In this document: piece by piece, positions 26,633 to 35,522 of the stretch
Layout of the letters: every line of letters starts with the position of its first letter
Numbering within the stretch: the first letter of the stretch is position 1
Assembly (NCBI RefSeq): GCF_003991905.1
Contig: NZ_RSCL01000029.1
Location: forward strand, 1-50,232
Source of the DNA: Dulcicalothrix desertica PCC 7102
GTDB lineage: Bacteria > Cyanobacteriota > Cyanobacteriia > Cyanobacteriales > Nostocaceae
Length of the DNA: 50,232 bases
Direction: 5' to 3'
The notes under the pieces: generated by a model
The model's input: the letters and a program-made list of their open reading frames with translations, nothing else
What the model was told of the DNA's origin: nothing
Database searches by the model: none
Made by a program: the position numbers and the translations under genes

Positions 26633-27754
26633 TTATGCAGGGTTTGCTTGCATTTTCTTCTGAAGCAAGTTAATGACGGAAGCTTTTTCTAAGATTCCGA
26701 GTAGTACGCCGTTATCACGAATTACAGCAAGTGCGGATAACTTTTGTTGTTCTAGTAGTTGTACTACATCTAGCAATGATTTATCAGATTCTACAGTTGT
26801 GGATGCTTCGATTGGTCGCATTACTTGGCTGATTTGCGTTTCTGACCATAATGTAGTAGGTACCGCGCGCAAGTTATCTACTGATACTGCTCCTACTAAT
26901 TCTCCAAGGGCGCCTGTAACTAAGAAGCGACGATATTGCCCGTCTAATATTTGTTCGTCTGCAAACTCTCTCAAGCTCATATTGGAATTAACAATTGGGC
27001 TATTTGGAGTGATTGCATCTGCTGCTGTTAGTCCTGTTAGTCGTTCTTGTATGGTTGCGGCTCTTGAAGCATTACCAGCGTTTTGCAACAGGAAGTAACC
27101 TATCAATAAGTTCCAAGAGTTGGCAAAGCTACCAAACATGAGTAGGGGAATTAAGCCAGAGGCAATTGCTACCCAACCAAATATTTGACCGACTCGGCTA
27201 GCAAAAGCTACACCTTTATAAGGGTTGCCTGTAATTTTCCAGACGATGGCTTTTAATATATTTCCACCATCAAGTGGTAAGCCGGGAATTAGATTAAATA
27301 GTGCTAATGATAAGTTAACAGATGCTAGCACCATTAGGATTGCAGCGAGTGGCCCACTTGCAGAGGCGCCGAAACTAATAGCTGTAAATATGACGAATAG
27401 TAATAAGCTAACTAAAGGGCCTGCAATGGCTACCCAGAAAGCATCAGCTGGGGTTTTTGATTCTTTTTCTAAGCTTGCTAAACCACCAAATATAAAGAGT
27501 GTGATTGACTTTACGTCAATACCTTGACTCAGGGCAACGAAGCTATGTCCCAATTCATGAGCGACGACAGAAGCAAATAATAATAGTGCTGTTGTCAGTC
27601 CTAGTAGTGCTGCAAGTCCACCACCTAGGTAAGGATACTGCCCTGCTAGTCCACTGCTATAGCTCCAAGTTACTAAACCTAAGATTAAAAACCAGGATGG
27701 GTGGATGTAAAAAGGAATGTTAAAGAGGTTGCCTATCCGAATTGTTCCATTCAT
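26633..27754 (-). CDS. Site-2 protease family metalloprotease with CBS domains
   Basis: 373 aa. Membrane helices carry the zinc site H66-E67-x-x-H70 (VVAHELGHSF), and LIPGLPLDGGNIL near 155 supplies the third ligand pattern (LDG). The C-terminal 130 residues hold two CBS-type repeats (PNSPIVNSNMSLREFADEQI and MRPIEASTTVESDKSLLDVV). These M50B proteases cleave within membranes in regulated proteolysis, and the CBS part may sense adenine nucleotides. The start region MNGTIRIGNLFNIPFYIHP is typical of the cyanobacterial group. It is convergent with the nuclease operon. Substrates are unknown. Confidence 0.92.
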   Translation of the reverse strand: MNGTIRIGNLFNIPFYIHPSWFLILGLVTWSYSSGLAGQYPYLGGGLAALLGLTTALLLFASVVAHELGHSFVALSQGIDVKSITLFIFGGLASLEKESKTPADAFWVAIAGPLVSLLLFVIFTAISFGASASGPLAAILMVLASVNLSLALFNLIPGLPLDGGNILKAIVWKITGNPYKGVAFASRVGQIFGWVAIASGLIPLLMFGSFANSWNLLIGYFLLQNAGNASRAATIQERLTGLTAADAITPNSPIVNSNMSLREFADEQILDGQYRRFLVTGALGELVGAVSVDNLRAVPTTLWSETQISQVMRPIEASTTVESDKSLLDVVQLLEQQKLSALAVIRDNGVLLGILEKASVINLLQKKMQANPA

Positions 27755-27936
27755 GGCGCCTACCTTTGATTTCGATATCTCTATAGTAACGAAATGTTAA
27801 GCAATTTTAATCTTTGTAACGGTAGTGGTGTCCGTCTGTTATGGTGTGGTTTTTCCTATCAGGGGTTATCTGACAAGGCAAATAAGGATAGAATTTGTCT
27901 ATATACAAAAACTATTAGTGAAGCGAAAGTTAAAAA

Positions 27937-28326
27937 ATGAAAGTTTTCGGGTCAGCTTTGGCTGCATTGTTCCTGCTGACAACTCCTGCTGTTGCTGTTG
28001 AGTATCAAGGACAGAGTATAGATGGTAGAAAGTTTAGTGCTAAAGCTTATTATTATGCGACTGGCGGAGTTTACAATGTTCAGGTGCGTTTTGATAAAAG
28101 ACGAGCAACTATTTATTTTTCTGATGGCAACCAAACAACTATACAGTTAAACCAAAAGATTATAACTGACTCAAAGGTTATTGAAGGTTTTGGAAAGTTA
28201 GGACAATATCCTGTAAATCAAACATTTAGTGTTGGATTAGTCTATGATTCGCAGTGGGGAGGTAGTGGTTTACCGCAATCAAATCCTCTCGAAGGCTTAT
28301 GGAGAATTAGTTTAGAAAATTTATAA
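27937..28326 (+). CDS. Small exported hypothetical protein
   Basis: 129 aa. The signal peptide MKVFGSALAALFLLTTPAVA precedes a beta-rich mature part with EYQGQSIDGRKFSAKAYYYA, then VRFDKRRATIYFSDGNQTTI and IEGFGKLGQYPVNQTFSVGL. No domain was recognised. It likely acts in the periplasm or at the surface. The hairpin element 28333-28397 starts 7 nt after the stop and may end its transcript before the MHYT kinase gene. Confidence 0.65.
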   Translation: MKVFGSALAALFLLTTPAVAVEYQGQSIDGRKFSAKAYYYATGGVYNVQVRFDKRRATIYFSDGNQTTIQLNQKIITDSKVIEGFGKLGQYPVNQTFSVGLVYDSQWGGSGLPQSNPLEGLWRISLENL

Positions 28327-28332
28327 CATGTT

Positions 28333-28397
28333 AGAAACCGGGTTTCTTATTCATATTTATTCTAAAAATGACAATTTATCGTAGAAACCCGGTTTCT
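28333..28397. repeat. 65-bp hairpin element with 15-bp inverted ends
   Basis: AGAAACCGGGTTTCT (28333-28347) and AGAAACCCGGTTTCT (28383-28397) are exact reverse complements. The spacer shares ATTCTAA and AATTTATCGTA with the 47191 copy. Confidence 0.72.
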
Positions 28398-28435
28398 GTA
28401 TGTAGCAATATTATAATTACTTGTGAAAAAATATC

Positions 28436-29974
28436 ATGTTTGAAGTAGGTGCGGTTTTAACAGCTACCTTTGATGTCCGTCTAATTATCCTTTCAGTTGC
28501 CATTGCAATAGTTGGCTCTTGTATTGCTTTAGATATATCTGAACAAGTTTTTGTTGCATCAGGACGCGCGCGCGTTAGGTGGCTGTTAGGTGGCGCCACT
28601 ACTTTGGGTATTAGTATCTGGGTGATGCATTTTACGGCTCTTCTTTCGTATAAATTACCGATAAAAGTTGATTATAATTACACAATCGTGATGATTTCAA
28701 TGGTTGTGGCAATTGTTGGTTCGGGTATCGGATTTTTTATTGTTACACGCGCCTCAACAGTCGGATGGTTAACTTTATTTGCTGGCAGTCTTTTCATTGG
28801 CGGCGCCGTTATTGGGATGCACTTTACTGCTATGTCATCGCTGTTAGTCCCAGCTAAAGAGTCACATGACCTAAAGTTATTTATACTGAGTGGTGTAGTG
28901 GCAATTGCTGCATCTTTTATGGGATTATGGGTAACATTCTACAAACAGCTAAGGGCGCCTTGGAATGTACAAAAAGTTGGCAGTTCTTTGTTAATGGGAA
29001 TTGCGATTTGTGGAATGCATTATATTGCAATAGCTGGTATTCGCTACCGCACGGTAAAATCTTTGAACGTGTCTGAGCTTGCTCCCGTAGACAACACACC
29101 ATTGGTAATTGCCATTAGTATTGCGGCTTTAATTATCTTGACATTAGCGGAACTCTCTGCATTTTTTGGTCGGCGCCTGAGTGCAGAAGTAGCACAAACA
29201 GAAGTTTTACGACAAAGCGAAGAAAAGCTGGAACTACTTGTTAAGCAGCGCACAGCAGAACTAGAAACGGCTTTGGAAGCAGCAGAAACAGCTAACAAAG
29301 CCAAGACACAATTTTTAGCCAATATGAATCACGAACTGCGAACACCGTTAAATGGAATTATTGGGTTTTCGAGCGTCCTTTTAGAGGAAACAGTTGGTGC
29401 ATTGAACGATAAGCAGCGACAATATATAAATGTAATACACGAGTGTGGATATCAGCAGTTAAACTTAATTAACGATTTGCTAGATATAGCCAAAATTGAG
29501 GCAGGAAGAGAAGAACTAGAAATCGTCACTTTATCGGTAGAAGAGATTTGTCATATGTGTATTTCGGTGGTGAGGGAGCCAGCAACGAGACGAGGTTTAC
29601 AATTATTATTAGAGATTTCACCAGATGTTACAATTTGTAACGCTGACGAACGCCGTTTGAAACAAATTTTATTGAACTTACTTTCAAATGCCGTCAAGTT
29701 TACTGAATCTGGTTCTGTGACGTTAAAAGTTGATAGAGAGGCAGAATATATTAAATTTGCTGTTATCGATACTGGTATTGGTATTTCTCCAGAGGAAGGA
29801 GAAAAGCTGTTTCAATTATTTCAGCAAGTTGGTAGCAAGTATAGAAAACGGCAAGGTACAGGGTTGGGGTTAGTTGTGTCGAGAAATTTAGCTCGATTAC
29901 ATGGAGGCGATATTATACTTAAGTCAGAGGTAGGACGCGGTAGTTGCTTTACTTTGTTATTACCATTATTGTAG
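28436..29974 (+). CDS. MHYT-domain sensor histidine kinase
   Basis: 512 aa. Seven or so membrane helices at the N-terminus carry three MHYT units: [27 protein letters not shown] and [18 protein letters not shown] units are thought to bind copper and sense gases such as NO, CO or O2. A coiled linker follows, then the HisKA box [15 protein letters not shown] (H near 299) and a HATPase domain with [33 protein letters not shown] and [18 protein letters not shown]. No receiver is fused, and no regulator gene is adjacent, so the partner is unknown. The start ATG gives [20 protein letters not shown]. Confidence 0.9.
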   Translation: MFEVGAVLTATFDVRLIILSVAIAIVGSCIALDISEQVFVASGRARVRWLLGGATTLGISIWVMHFTALLSYKLPIKVDYNYTIVMISMVVAIVGSGIGFFIVTRASTVGWLTLFAGSLFIGGAVIGMHFTAMSSLLVPAKESHDLKLFILSGVVAIAASFMGLWVTFYKQLRAPWNVQKVGSSLLMGIAICGMHYIAIAGIRYRTVKSLNVSELAPVDNTPLVIAISIAALIILTLAELSAFFGRRLSAEVAQTEVLRQSEEKLELLVKQRTAELETALEAAETANKAKTQFLANMNHELRTPLNGIIGFSSVLLEETVGALNDKQRQYINVIHECGYQQLNLINDLLDIAKIEAGREELEIVTLSVEEICHMCISVVREPATRRGLQLLLEISPDVTICNADERRLKQILLNLLSNAVKFTESGSVTLKVDREAEYIKFAVIDTGIGISPEEGEKLFQLFQQVGSKYRKRQGTGLGLVVSRNLARLHGGDIILKSEVGRGSCFTLLLPLL

Positions 29975-29987
29975 TTGATCAAATCTT

Positions 29988-30602
29988 TTAATTTTGAGAG
30001 ACAATAGGCTGAAATGCTTGCAATAAAATACCCAAAATTTTATCCACCTCTTTAATATAATATTCAACAGAATCTATATAAACAGTAGAATCTTCGATAA
30101 ATAAAAATTTCCAAGTAGTTCCACTCGTAACAGAACCATAAATTCGTTTGACTTCATTTCCTTTAGCTTGATTGAATAATTGTGCTGCAAGCATTGCCGC
30201 AACACATTGGCCAAGACCTCCAATAATATCTTCTTTTTTCGCTTCAAAAATAAACATTACAGGCGCCTAAATAAAGAGTTGTTCGCGTGACCCACTAAGA
30301 ATATAATCGCAACGCCCTTGTAACCCTTTTGTCGCATCAATATTAAATTCGTTCCCAGAAAAGAATGATATCTTATTGCTTAATAGCTTTCTTAATTCAA
30401 CTAAAATTGGTGCAATCATTAATTCAGAACGAGCTTTTTGAGTGCCTACTGAAGTTGCTAAAGGAATATAGTCAGCCAATATTGTTTTTAAAATTTCTGA
30501 TGGTGAAACTGGACTTACATCATTAAATAAATTTACAGTTTCATCAAGTGTTAAATTAAAGCTGCTTTGTGCCTGAGAAAGAGTAAAATCACTGTATGCC
30601 AT
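29988..30602 (-). pseudogene. Hypothetical protein gene interrupted by an in-frame TAG
   Basis: A minus-strand gene starts at ATG 30602 (MAYSDFTLSQAQSSFNLTLD) and reads to SREQLFI, where TAG (30267-30269) stops it. The same frame continues APVMFIFEAKKEDIIGGLGQ and on to a stop at 29988, with no frameshift. LFI-stop-APVMFIFEAKKED reads naturally if TAG was GAG (Glu). The whole looks like a 204-residue cyanobacterial DUF with a nuclease-like ExK (FEAKK). Suppression of the stop or a sequencing error would restore it; otherwise both halves are likely nonfunctional. Confidence 0.7.
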
Positions 30603-30667
30603 TTTTCCACCTTTATTTTTAACCTTTGAGACAAATTAGCGCTCCTTAAAAACATCAAAATCTTCTT

Positions 30668-30693
30668 GTGGAGTGGGCATCCTTGCCCGCCCC
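30668..30693. repeat. GGGCATCCTTGCCC dispersed repeat copy
   Basis: GTGGAGTGGGCATCCTTGCC and the following CGCCCC match the 24210 copy in reverse orientation. It lies 3' of the carbonic-anhydrase stop. Confidence 0.6.
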
Positions 30694-30718
30694 TTTAAAC
30701 AACAGCCCGCCCCTTTAA

Positions 30719-31420
30719 CTAAATAATTACGACTTCTCCTGTATCTAAATCATAACGTCCGCCCACTATTTTGAGCTTACTTGCATCTACCAATTGAGAT
30801 AAAAGTCGAGAGTATAGCCTCATTTTGTGAACTTGATATTTCACATTTTCAACCACAGCTTTCTCAACTGCTTCTTCTGAAAAACCCTTGATATCGCTAA
30901 TTGCTGGTTTAATGCCTTTAACAAAAGCGCTCATTTGCCCAGGTAATGGTTCGCCTTTTACCGCAGCAGTTACGGCGCCGCATCTTTCGTGACCTAGCAC
31001 CATAACTAAGGGACAATTTAAATTAACAGCGGCATATTCAATACTACCTAATGCTTCAGGTGTAATAATATTGCCTGCTATGCGAATATCAAATAAATCC
31101 CCAATCCCTTGGTCAAAAAGAATTTCTCCAGATACGCGAGAATCAGCACAACTTAGTATTGTCGCAAAAGGATGCTGGACTTGTGCGACTTCTTTTAAAC
31201 GAGTTTGTGATTGGTGAGGATGTTGAGATTTTTGCTGTATAAACCGTTTGTTACCATCTAATAGTCTTTCTAATGCAGCATCAGGAGTTATGGTTTCAAA
31301 CTTTTGTTCGGCTACAGCAGTTGCTTGACTAACAATAGCACCACCAATAGACATTAGAATACTACTGCCCGCAAGTTGTAAAAGCTGGCGCCGACCTAAA
31401 AATCCATTTATTCGGGTCAT
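30719..31420 (-). CDS. ecaB: Exported beta-class carbonic anhydrase (EcaB-like)
   Basis: 233 aa. A twin-arginine signal (LGRRQLLQLAGSSILMSIGG) directs folded export. The beta-carbonic anhydrase zinc and catalytic residues are present: C91-x-D93-x-R95 in LSCADSRVSGE, H144 and C147 in LGHERCGAVTAAVKGE. The enzyme interconverts CO2 and bicarbonate, here probably in the periplasm, as the EcaB type does in cyanobacteria. It is the last gene of sbtA-sbtB-ecaB, 36 nt after sbtB, and could supply bicarbonate to the transporter or return leaked CO2. The symbol reflects resemblance to EcaB. Confidence 0.9.
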   Translation of the reverse strand: MTRINGFLGRRQLLQLAGSSILMSIGGAIVSQATAVAEQKFETITPDAALERLLDGNKRFIQQKSQHPHQSQTRLKEVAQVQHPFATILSCADSRVSGEILFDQGIGDLFDIRIAGNIITPEALGSIEYAAVNLNCPLVMVLGHERCGAVTAAVKGEPLPGQMSAFVKGIKPAISDIKGFSEEAVEKAVVENVKYQVHKMRLYSRLLSQLVDASKLKIVGGRYDLDTGEVVII

Positions 31421-31456
31421 TTTATTTATTTCATCAAGTAAAAAACGGGAAATTTT

Positions 31457-31753
31457 TTATAGAGAAGCAACGCACCTGGTAGAACGAATTTCTATTGCAT
31501 CAGTGATGTAACACGTACCCCCAAACTTGTTGAGAATAGGTCTAATTTTTTCTACCACTGGCTTGAGTTGTTCTGGTGGACAATAAACTATGATAAAAAT
31601 ATTGTCCAGTTCAGTTGCAGTTGCACCAGGACTTTTGCCCGCCACATTGCGAATTACTGTGTGTGCTGGCGCCCCTGCTTTCTCTAAGCCATCTAAAATT
31701 TTTCCCAGTTCTACCGCATTGGCGATAATCTCTACTCTTTTTACTGGGTGCAT
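31457..31753 (-). CDS. sbtB: PII-like regulator of bicarbonate uptake, SbtB
   Basis: 98 aa, the size of SbtB. It has the PII ferredoxin-like pattern: VKRVEIIANAVELGKILDGL, a T-loop region NVAGKSPGATATELDNIFII, and a C-terminal strand TCYITDAIEIRSTRCVASL. SbtB binds adenine nucleotides, including cyclic AMP, and caps the SbtA transporter. Known SbtB proteins often end with a cysteine-containing redox loop; here one Cys remains near the end and no CGPEGC-like loop is seen. The start has a strong ribosome site (GGAGGTG) 4-10 nt upstream and lies 3 nt after the sbtA stop. Confidence 0.92.
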   Translation of the reverse strand: MHPVKRVEIIANAVELGKILDGLEKAGAPAHTVIRNVAGKSPGATATELDNIFIIVYCPPEQLKPVVEKIRPILNKFGGTCYITDAIEIRSTRCVASL

Positions 31754-31756
31754 AAT

Positions 31757-32731
31757 TCACCTCCAAAGGATACTGATACCATAAAGGTATAAAGGGATTC
31801 CAACAATGATATTAAAAGGAAATGTTAGTGCTAAAGCGGCAGTAATATAAAGACTGGGGTTTGCTTCTGGCACTGTTAATCTCATAGCAGCAGGAACAGC
31901 TATGTAAGAAGCACTAGCACACAAAACTGAAAATAAAAGTGCATTTCCTTGGGACATTCCAATTAGTTTTGCTAACAGTATGCCAATTGTTGCATTTACG
32001 ATTGGGATCAAGATAGAAAAAGTAATCAAGAATGGGCCAGTTTTAGTCAAGTCTTTAATTCTGCCAGCTGCTACTAACCCCATATCTAGCAAAAAGAAAG
32101 TCAGAACACCATAAAATATTCCTTGAGTAAATGGTTCCTCCATTTTCCAGCCTTTTTCTCCAGAAACAATCCCAATTACAAGACTACCCACCAAGAGAAA
32201 TACAGAACTGTTAAGAAAAGCATCTCGCAAAACTTCTGACCAAGAGAAGTCCCCATCCTCTTTGTCGTCTTGTGCAAATATTTTTACTAACAACAGTCCT
32301 ATAATAATAGCTGGAGATTCCATTAGAGCTAAGGCTGCTACCATATAGCCACTAAATTCAATCCCGATTTCATTCAAAAAAGACCCTGCTGTAATAAACG
32401 TGACGGCACTAATGGAACCATAAGTAGCTGCAATAGCGGCTGCATTATACAGGTCTAGTTGGAGTCTGAGAATAAAAAATGTGTACACTGGTACAGCACA
32501 AGCCATAAATATAGCAGCTAAAAGGGTAAAAAGTACCTCCGAATTAATACCACTTTTAACTAATTCTGCCCCTCCCTTAAATCCAATTGCAAACAACAAA
32601 TATAGAGAAAAAAGTTTAGGCAAAGGTTGAGGAATTTCTAAATCTGATTTAAGAGTCACAGCCAACATTCCCAGAAAAAAGGAAAGGACTGCTGGACTCA
32701 GGATATTGGACATTACCAAGCTGATATCCAT
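31757..32731 (-). CDS. sbtA: Sodium-dependent bicarbonate transporter SbtA
   Basis: 324 aa, about ten membrane helices in two inverted halves. Family signatures include FFLGMLAVTLKSDLEIPQPL, FAIGFKGGAELVKSG, ATYGSISAVTFITAG and LDMGLVAAGRIKDL. It imports bicarbonate with sodium at high affinity. It is shorter than the roughly 370-residue Synechocystis protein, mainly in the central cytosolic loop. The start ATG has GGGAGGA 9-15 nt upstream. It heads the operon with sbtB and ecaB. Induction by low CO2 is expected from the family, but no operator was identified with confidence. Confidence 0.93.
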   Translation of the reverse strand: MDISLVMSNILSPAVLSFFLGMLAVTLKSDLEIPQPLPKLFSLYLLFAIGFKGGAELVKSGINSEVLFTLLAAIFMACAVPVYTFFILRLQLDLYNAAAIAATYGSISAVTFITAGSFLNEIGIEFSGYMVAALALMESPAIIIGLLLVKIFAQDDKEDGDFSWSEVLRDAFLNSSVFLLVGSLVIGIVSGEKGWKMEEPFTQGIFYGVLTFFLLDMGLVAAGRIKDLTKTGPFLITFSILIPIVNATIGILLAKLIGMSQGNALLFSVLCASASYIAVPAAMRLTVPEANPSLYITAALALTFPFNIIVGIPLYLYGISILWR

Positions 32732-33138
32732 TCCTAAATCTCCTCCCTACTACATAACCGCCAGTAAAAACACGCTTTTCTCATCACAGTTTTTTGATAC
32801 CTGAGTAATGACCGCACTTAGTGATTTAAAACGGTCTTATGCTATGGTTATCATATAATGTTGCAGGAGTATTCGTTCGAGTCTTTGCTGAGAATAAATA
32901 TTAAGTTATCGCAATACTGGACGCGCTATATCTTCTTTCTTACACAACGCTTTAAAATTTTTATTTAACCTAAGTAATGTTAATGTGCTTATTCTATATA
33001 CGTAAATATGAAATTAGTATAAACTATAGGATATGGCGCCTAATTGAATTTAATATATATCATTGTGGCACGATTTGACTTAGACCGTATGCCGCTAGCG
33101 ACTGCAACCAATATCCAACAGCCGAAAATCAGAACAAT
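32732..33138. promoter_or_regulatory. Divergent promoter region of sbtA and the ethylene-receptor-like kinase
   Basis: About 400 bp between two genes that start away from each other. It must hold both promoters and any CO2-responsive operator. The sbtA ribosome site is at 32741-32747. I searched by eye for paired LysR-type half-sites and found none convincing. A GGCGCC site lies at about 33034. Confidence 0.5.
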
Positions 33139-34461
33139 ATGCCTGACTTACTCAGCAACTTCCTTTCAACTGCCTTTATTCCTCACGGGCATTGTTACCT
33201 CTGGAAGCCCGGTTTAGTCTGGCTACATTTGGCTTCAGATGCATTGACCGCAATGGCTTATTACTCGGTCGCCATCGCAATTGTTTACTTTAGAAATGAG
33301 CGCAAAGACCTTCCAGCCAACACTGTCACGCTCCTCACTGGGTACTTTTTTGTCTTTGCCCTGTGTGGTAGTACCCATTTAATGGGAGTTGTTACGCTCT
33401 GGTATCCCATTTATTGGTTTTCAGGGCTGCTGAAAGTCTTTAATGCCCTATGGTCATCCTATGCGTTCACCTTTTTATTGATTCCGTTAATTCCAGTTGC
33501 TCTGGATGCACCAAGTCCAGCCCAGCTAGCTATCACAAACCAGGAACTCGAAGATAGCCGAAACCGCATCCAATCGATTAATTTGGAACTGGAGCAACGG
33601 GTGCAGCAACGCACAGCACAACTGGAGGCATCCAATCGCGCAAAAGATGAATTTTTAATCCGCGAACAAGTTGTCCGAGCGGAGGCTGAGGCAGCTAATC
33701 GCGCAAAAGACGAGTTTCTCTCGGTTCTCTCTCACGAATTGAGAACACCGCTTAATGCGATTTTGGGGTGGTCGCAAATCTTACGGAAACAACATCTGAG
33801 TCAGGATAGAGCAATGCGTGCTTTGGAGACGATCGAGCGCAACGCTCAATCCCAAGCTAAGATCATTGAAGACATCCTGGATATTTCTCGCATTATAACA
33901 GGCAAGCTACGTTTGCAAGTCCAACCAGTAAATTTAGTTACAATAATTGAGGCAGCCATTGAGTCTGTGCGGTTAGCAGCTGAGGCAAAGTCAATTCGCA
34001 TTAAAAGCATCTTGGATTCTTCAAATAATTACATATCTGGAGATGCCGACCGTTTACAGCAAGTCATTTGGAACCTGCTTTCAAACGCCATTAAATTTAC
34101 GCCTCTAGGAGGGCAAGTACAAATTCGCTTGGAGTGCGTCAATTCTCATGTCGAAATAATAGTTAGCGATACAGGAGTTGGCATCAGCCCAGATTTTCTA
34201 CCTTATGTGTTTGACCGCTTCCGCCAACACGACAGTACCAGCACCCGAAGTTATGGTGGACTAGGTTTGGGGTTAGCAATTGTTCGTCAACTAGTTGAAT
34301 TACATGGTGGCACAGTAAGCGTGACAAGTCCAGGAATAGGACAGGGGGCAACCTTTACTATAAAGTTGCCCGTCATGATTATCCACGAAACACCGAGTGA
34401 GCCAGAGCCATTAGACGTAATCCCCCTTGTTAATAATAATATTGATCGGCGCCAAGCTTAG
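33139..34461 (+). CDS. Ethylene-receptor-like sensor histidine kinase
   Basis: 440 aa. Residues 25-95 match the ethylene-binding domain of plant ETR1 and cyanobacterial relatives: D34 and Y41 in SDALTAMAYYSVAIAIVYF, and C76 with H80 in FALCGSTHLMGVV. In ETR1 the corresponding Cys and His hold the Cu(I) that binds ethylene. A coiled linker leads to HisKA ([17 protein letters not shown] near 195) and HATPase (NLLSNAIKFTPLG, DTGVGISPDFLPYVFDRF, GGLGLGLAIVRQLVELHGG). The frame stops at 34461 just as a receiver domain should begin. The receiver (34461-34856) is out of frame, so this is probably the 5' part of a broken hybrid kinase. Confidence 0.88.
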   Translation: MPDLLSNFLSTAFIPHGHCYLWKPGLVWLHLASDALTAMAYYSVAIAIVYFRNERKDLPANTVTLLTGYFFVFALCGSTHLMGVVTLWYPIYWFSGLLKVFNALWSSYAFTFLLIPLIPVALDAPSPAQLAITNQELEDSRNRIQSINLELEQRVQQRTAQLEASNRAKDEFLIREQVVRAEAEAANRAKDEFLSVLSHELRTPLNAILGWSQILRKQHLSQDRAMRALETIERNAQSQAKIIEDILDISRIITGKLRLQVQPVNLVTIIEAAIESVRLAAEAKSIRIKSILDSSNNYISGDADRLQQVIWNLLSNAIKFTPLGGQVQIRLECVNSHVEIIVSDTGVGISPDFLPYVFDRFRQHDSTSTRSYGGLGLGLAIVRQLVELHGGTVSVTSPGIGQGATFTIKLPVMIIHETPSEPEPLDVIPLVNNNIDRRQA

Positions 34462-34856
34462 AAGGCTTACAAATATTAATTGTGGAGGACGAGGTAGATT
34501 CCCTGGAATTACTAAGTACAATTCTACAAGGGTATGGCGCTCAAGTTATTCCCACTGCCTCTGTTAGTGAGGCATTGAAAATCATCGAAAACGCCACAGT
34601 GAAAAGCTTAGATGTTTTAGTGAGCGATATTGGGATGCCGAATGAGGATGGCTACTCACTAATTCGGAAACTGCGGCAAATTGAAGCACAGCGTGGTGGT
34701 TGGATGCCAGCCGTTGCACTAACGGCGTATGCAAAGAGCGAAGATCGCAGGCAGGCTCTATTAGCAGGTTTTCAGATGCATCTTCCAAAACCCGTAGAAC
34801 CAGAGGAGTTAGCAACGGTAATTGCCAGCCTAACAGGAAGAACAGGAAAGTTTTAA
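34461..34856 (+). pseudogene. Out-of-frame receiver domain of the same hybrid kinase
   Basis: The frame starting at 34461 reads EGLQILIVEDEVDSLELLST, the first strand of a receiver, with acidic pair E-D, phosphorylatable Asp in DVLVSDIGMPNEDGYSL, Thr/Ala in VALTAYAKSEDR and Lys in HLPKPVEPEEL. The kinase frame ends in the same 20 bp, so there is a frameshift between about 34441 and 34461, at a GGCGCC site. The only in-frame start inside, GTG 34482, would remove the first strand. Either this is a broken hybrid gene or two proteins with an unusual start; I favour a frameshift. Confidence 0.7.
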
Positions 34857-34920
34857 TAAGGGGATGTTTGAAAAGTCCCATATATTTGTATCTTGTGGGA
34901 TAGGCATCCTTGCCTGTCAC
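34857..34920. repeat. MITE-end and GGGCATCCTTGCC repeat copies
   Basis: GGGGATGTTTGAAAAGTCCC (34860-34879) resembles the end of the 37145-37309 element (GAGGATGTTTGAAAAGT). It is followed by a TCTTGTGGGATAGGCATCCT copy of the GGGCATCCTTGCCC repeat. Only half of the MITE end is seen. Confidence 0.5.
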
Positions 34921-35043
34921 ATATATATAGAGGGCTATCCAAACCACAATCAAGTGTTTGAAGTTGACTGCGTGTTTCGTGGCAAAACTGAATTTCCCAA
35001 ACCATTTTACGAGAAAGAGCTTGTTTGAGTTAAGTTAACTACC

Positions 35044-35403
35044 TTAATCAATTAAATTACTATAGCGATGTAAAGTGATGTTTTTATATAATGTTCTATT
35101 GTTACTGTTAATAATGCTTTGGTTTAAAGTTTTGATTCGATAAGGTATTAAATCATTGCTAAATTTGGGAGAGGTAACATTTATCTCCTCTACACAACCA
35201 AATCCTTCTGCTGCTAGTGGTGGAAACTGATGCACAGATTCTGACATCATTTTAATAATATTTTCGGGAACCTGGCGCCCACGTTTTTGATTCCAAGTAT
35301 AACAAGTATCCAAAGGTGTATTTAAATACCAAGCTATCCACGTTAAGTCACAGCAATTTTTCTTAACCTTTAATGTTGTAGAATAAGTCAATTCCGTTGA
35401 CAT
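35044..35403 (-). pseudogene. Fragment of a P-loop kinase-like ATPase
   Basis: The 119-aa frame contains WIAWYLNTPLDTCYTWNQKR, GRQVPENIIKMMSESVHQFP, PPLAAEGFGCVEEINV and TLHRYSNLID. This matches the middle and C-terminal part of AAA_33/KTI12-like kinases, where the first segment is the strand after the NTP-binding core. The P-loop and upstream strands are missing. The sequence before WIAWYL (STTLKVKKNCCDLT) does not resemble the expected region and may be frameshifted. A remnant is more likely than a short enzyme. Confidence 0.55.
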
Positions 35404-35522
35404 GAATTTGCGGCATAATTTATACTTACATGTTACAAGGTGCCCTGAGCCATATTTATAAAGGCGCCTGTATTCATCGGAAGTAGATAGCGGCGCCTAA
35501 TATTAAGATAATATAACAGTGA

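Noticed and set aside
32732-33138. CcmR/CmpR-type operator at sbtA
   Set aside because: No convincing paired half-sites; only the expected location supports it.
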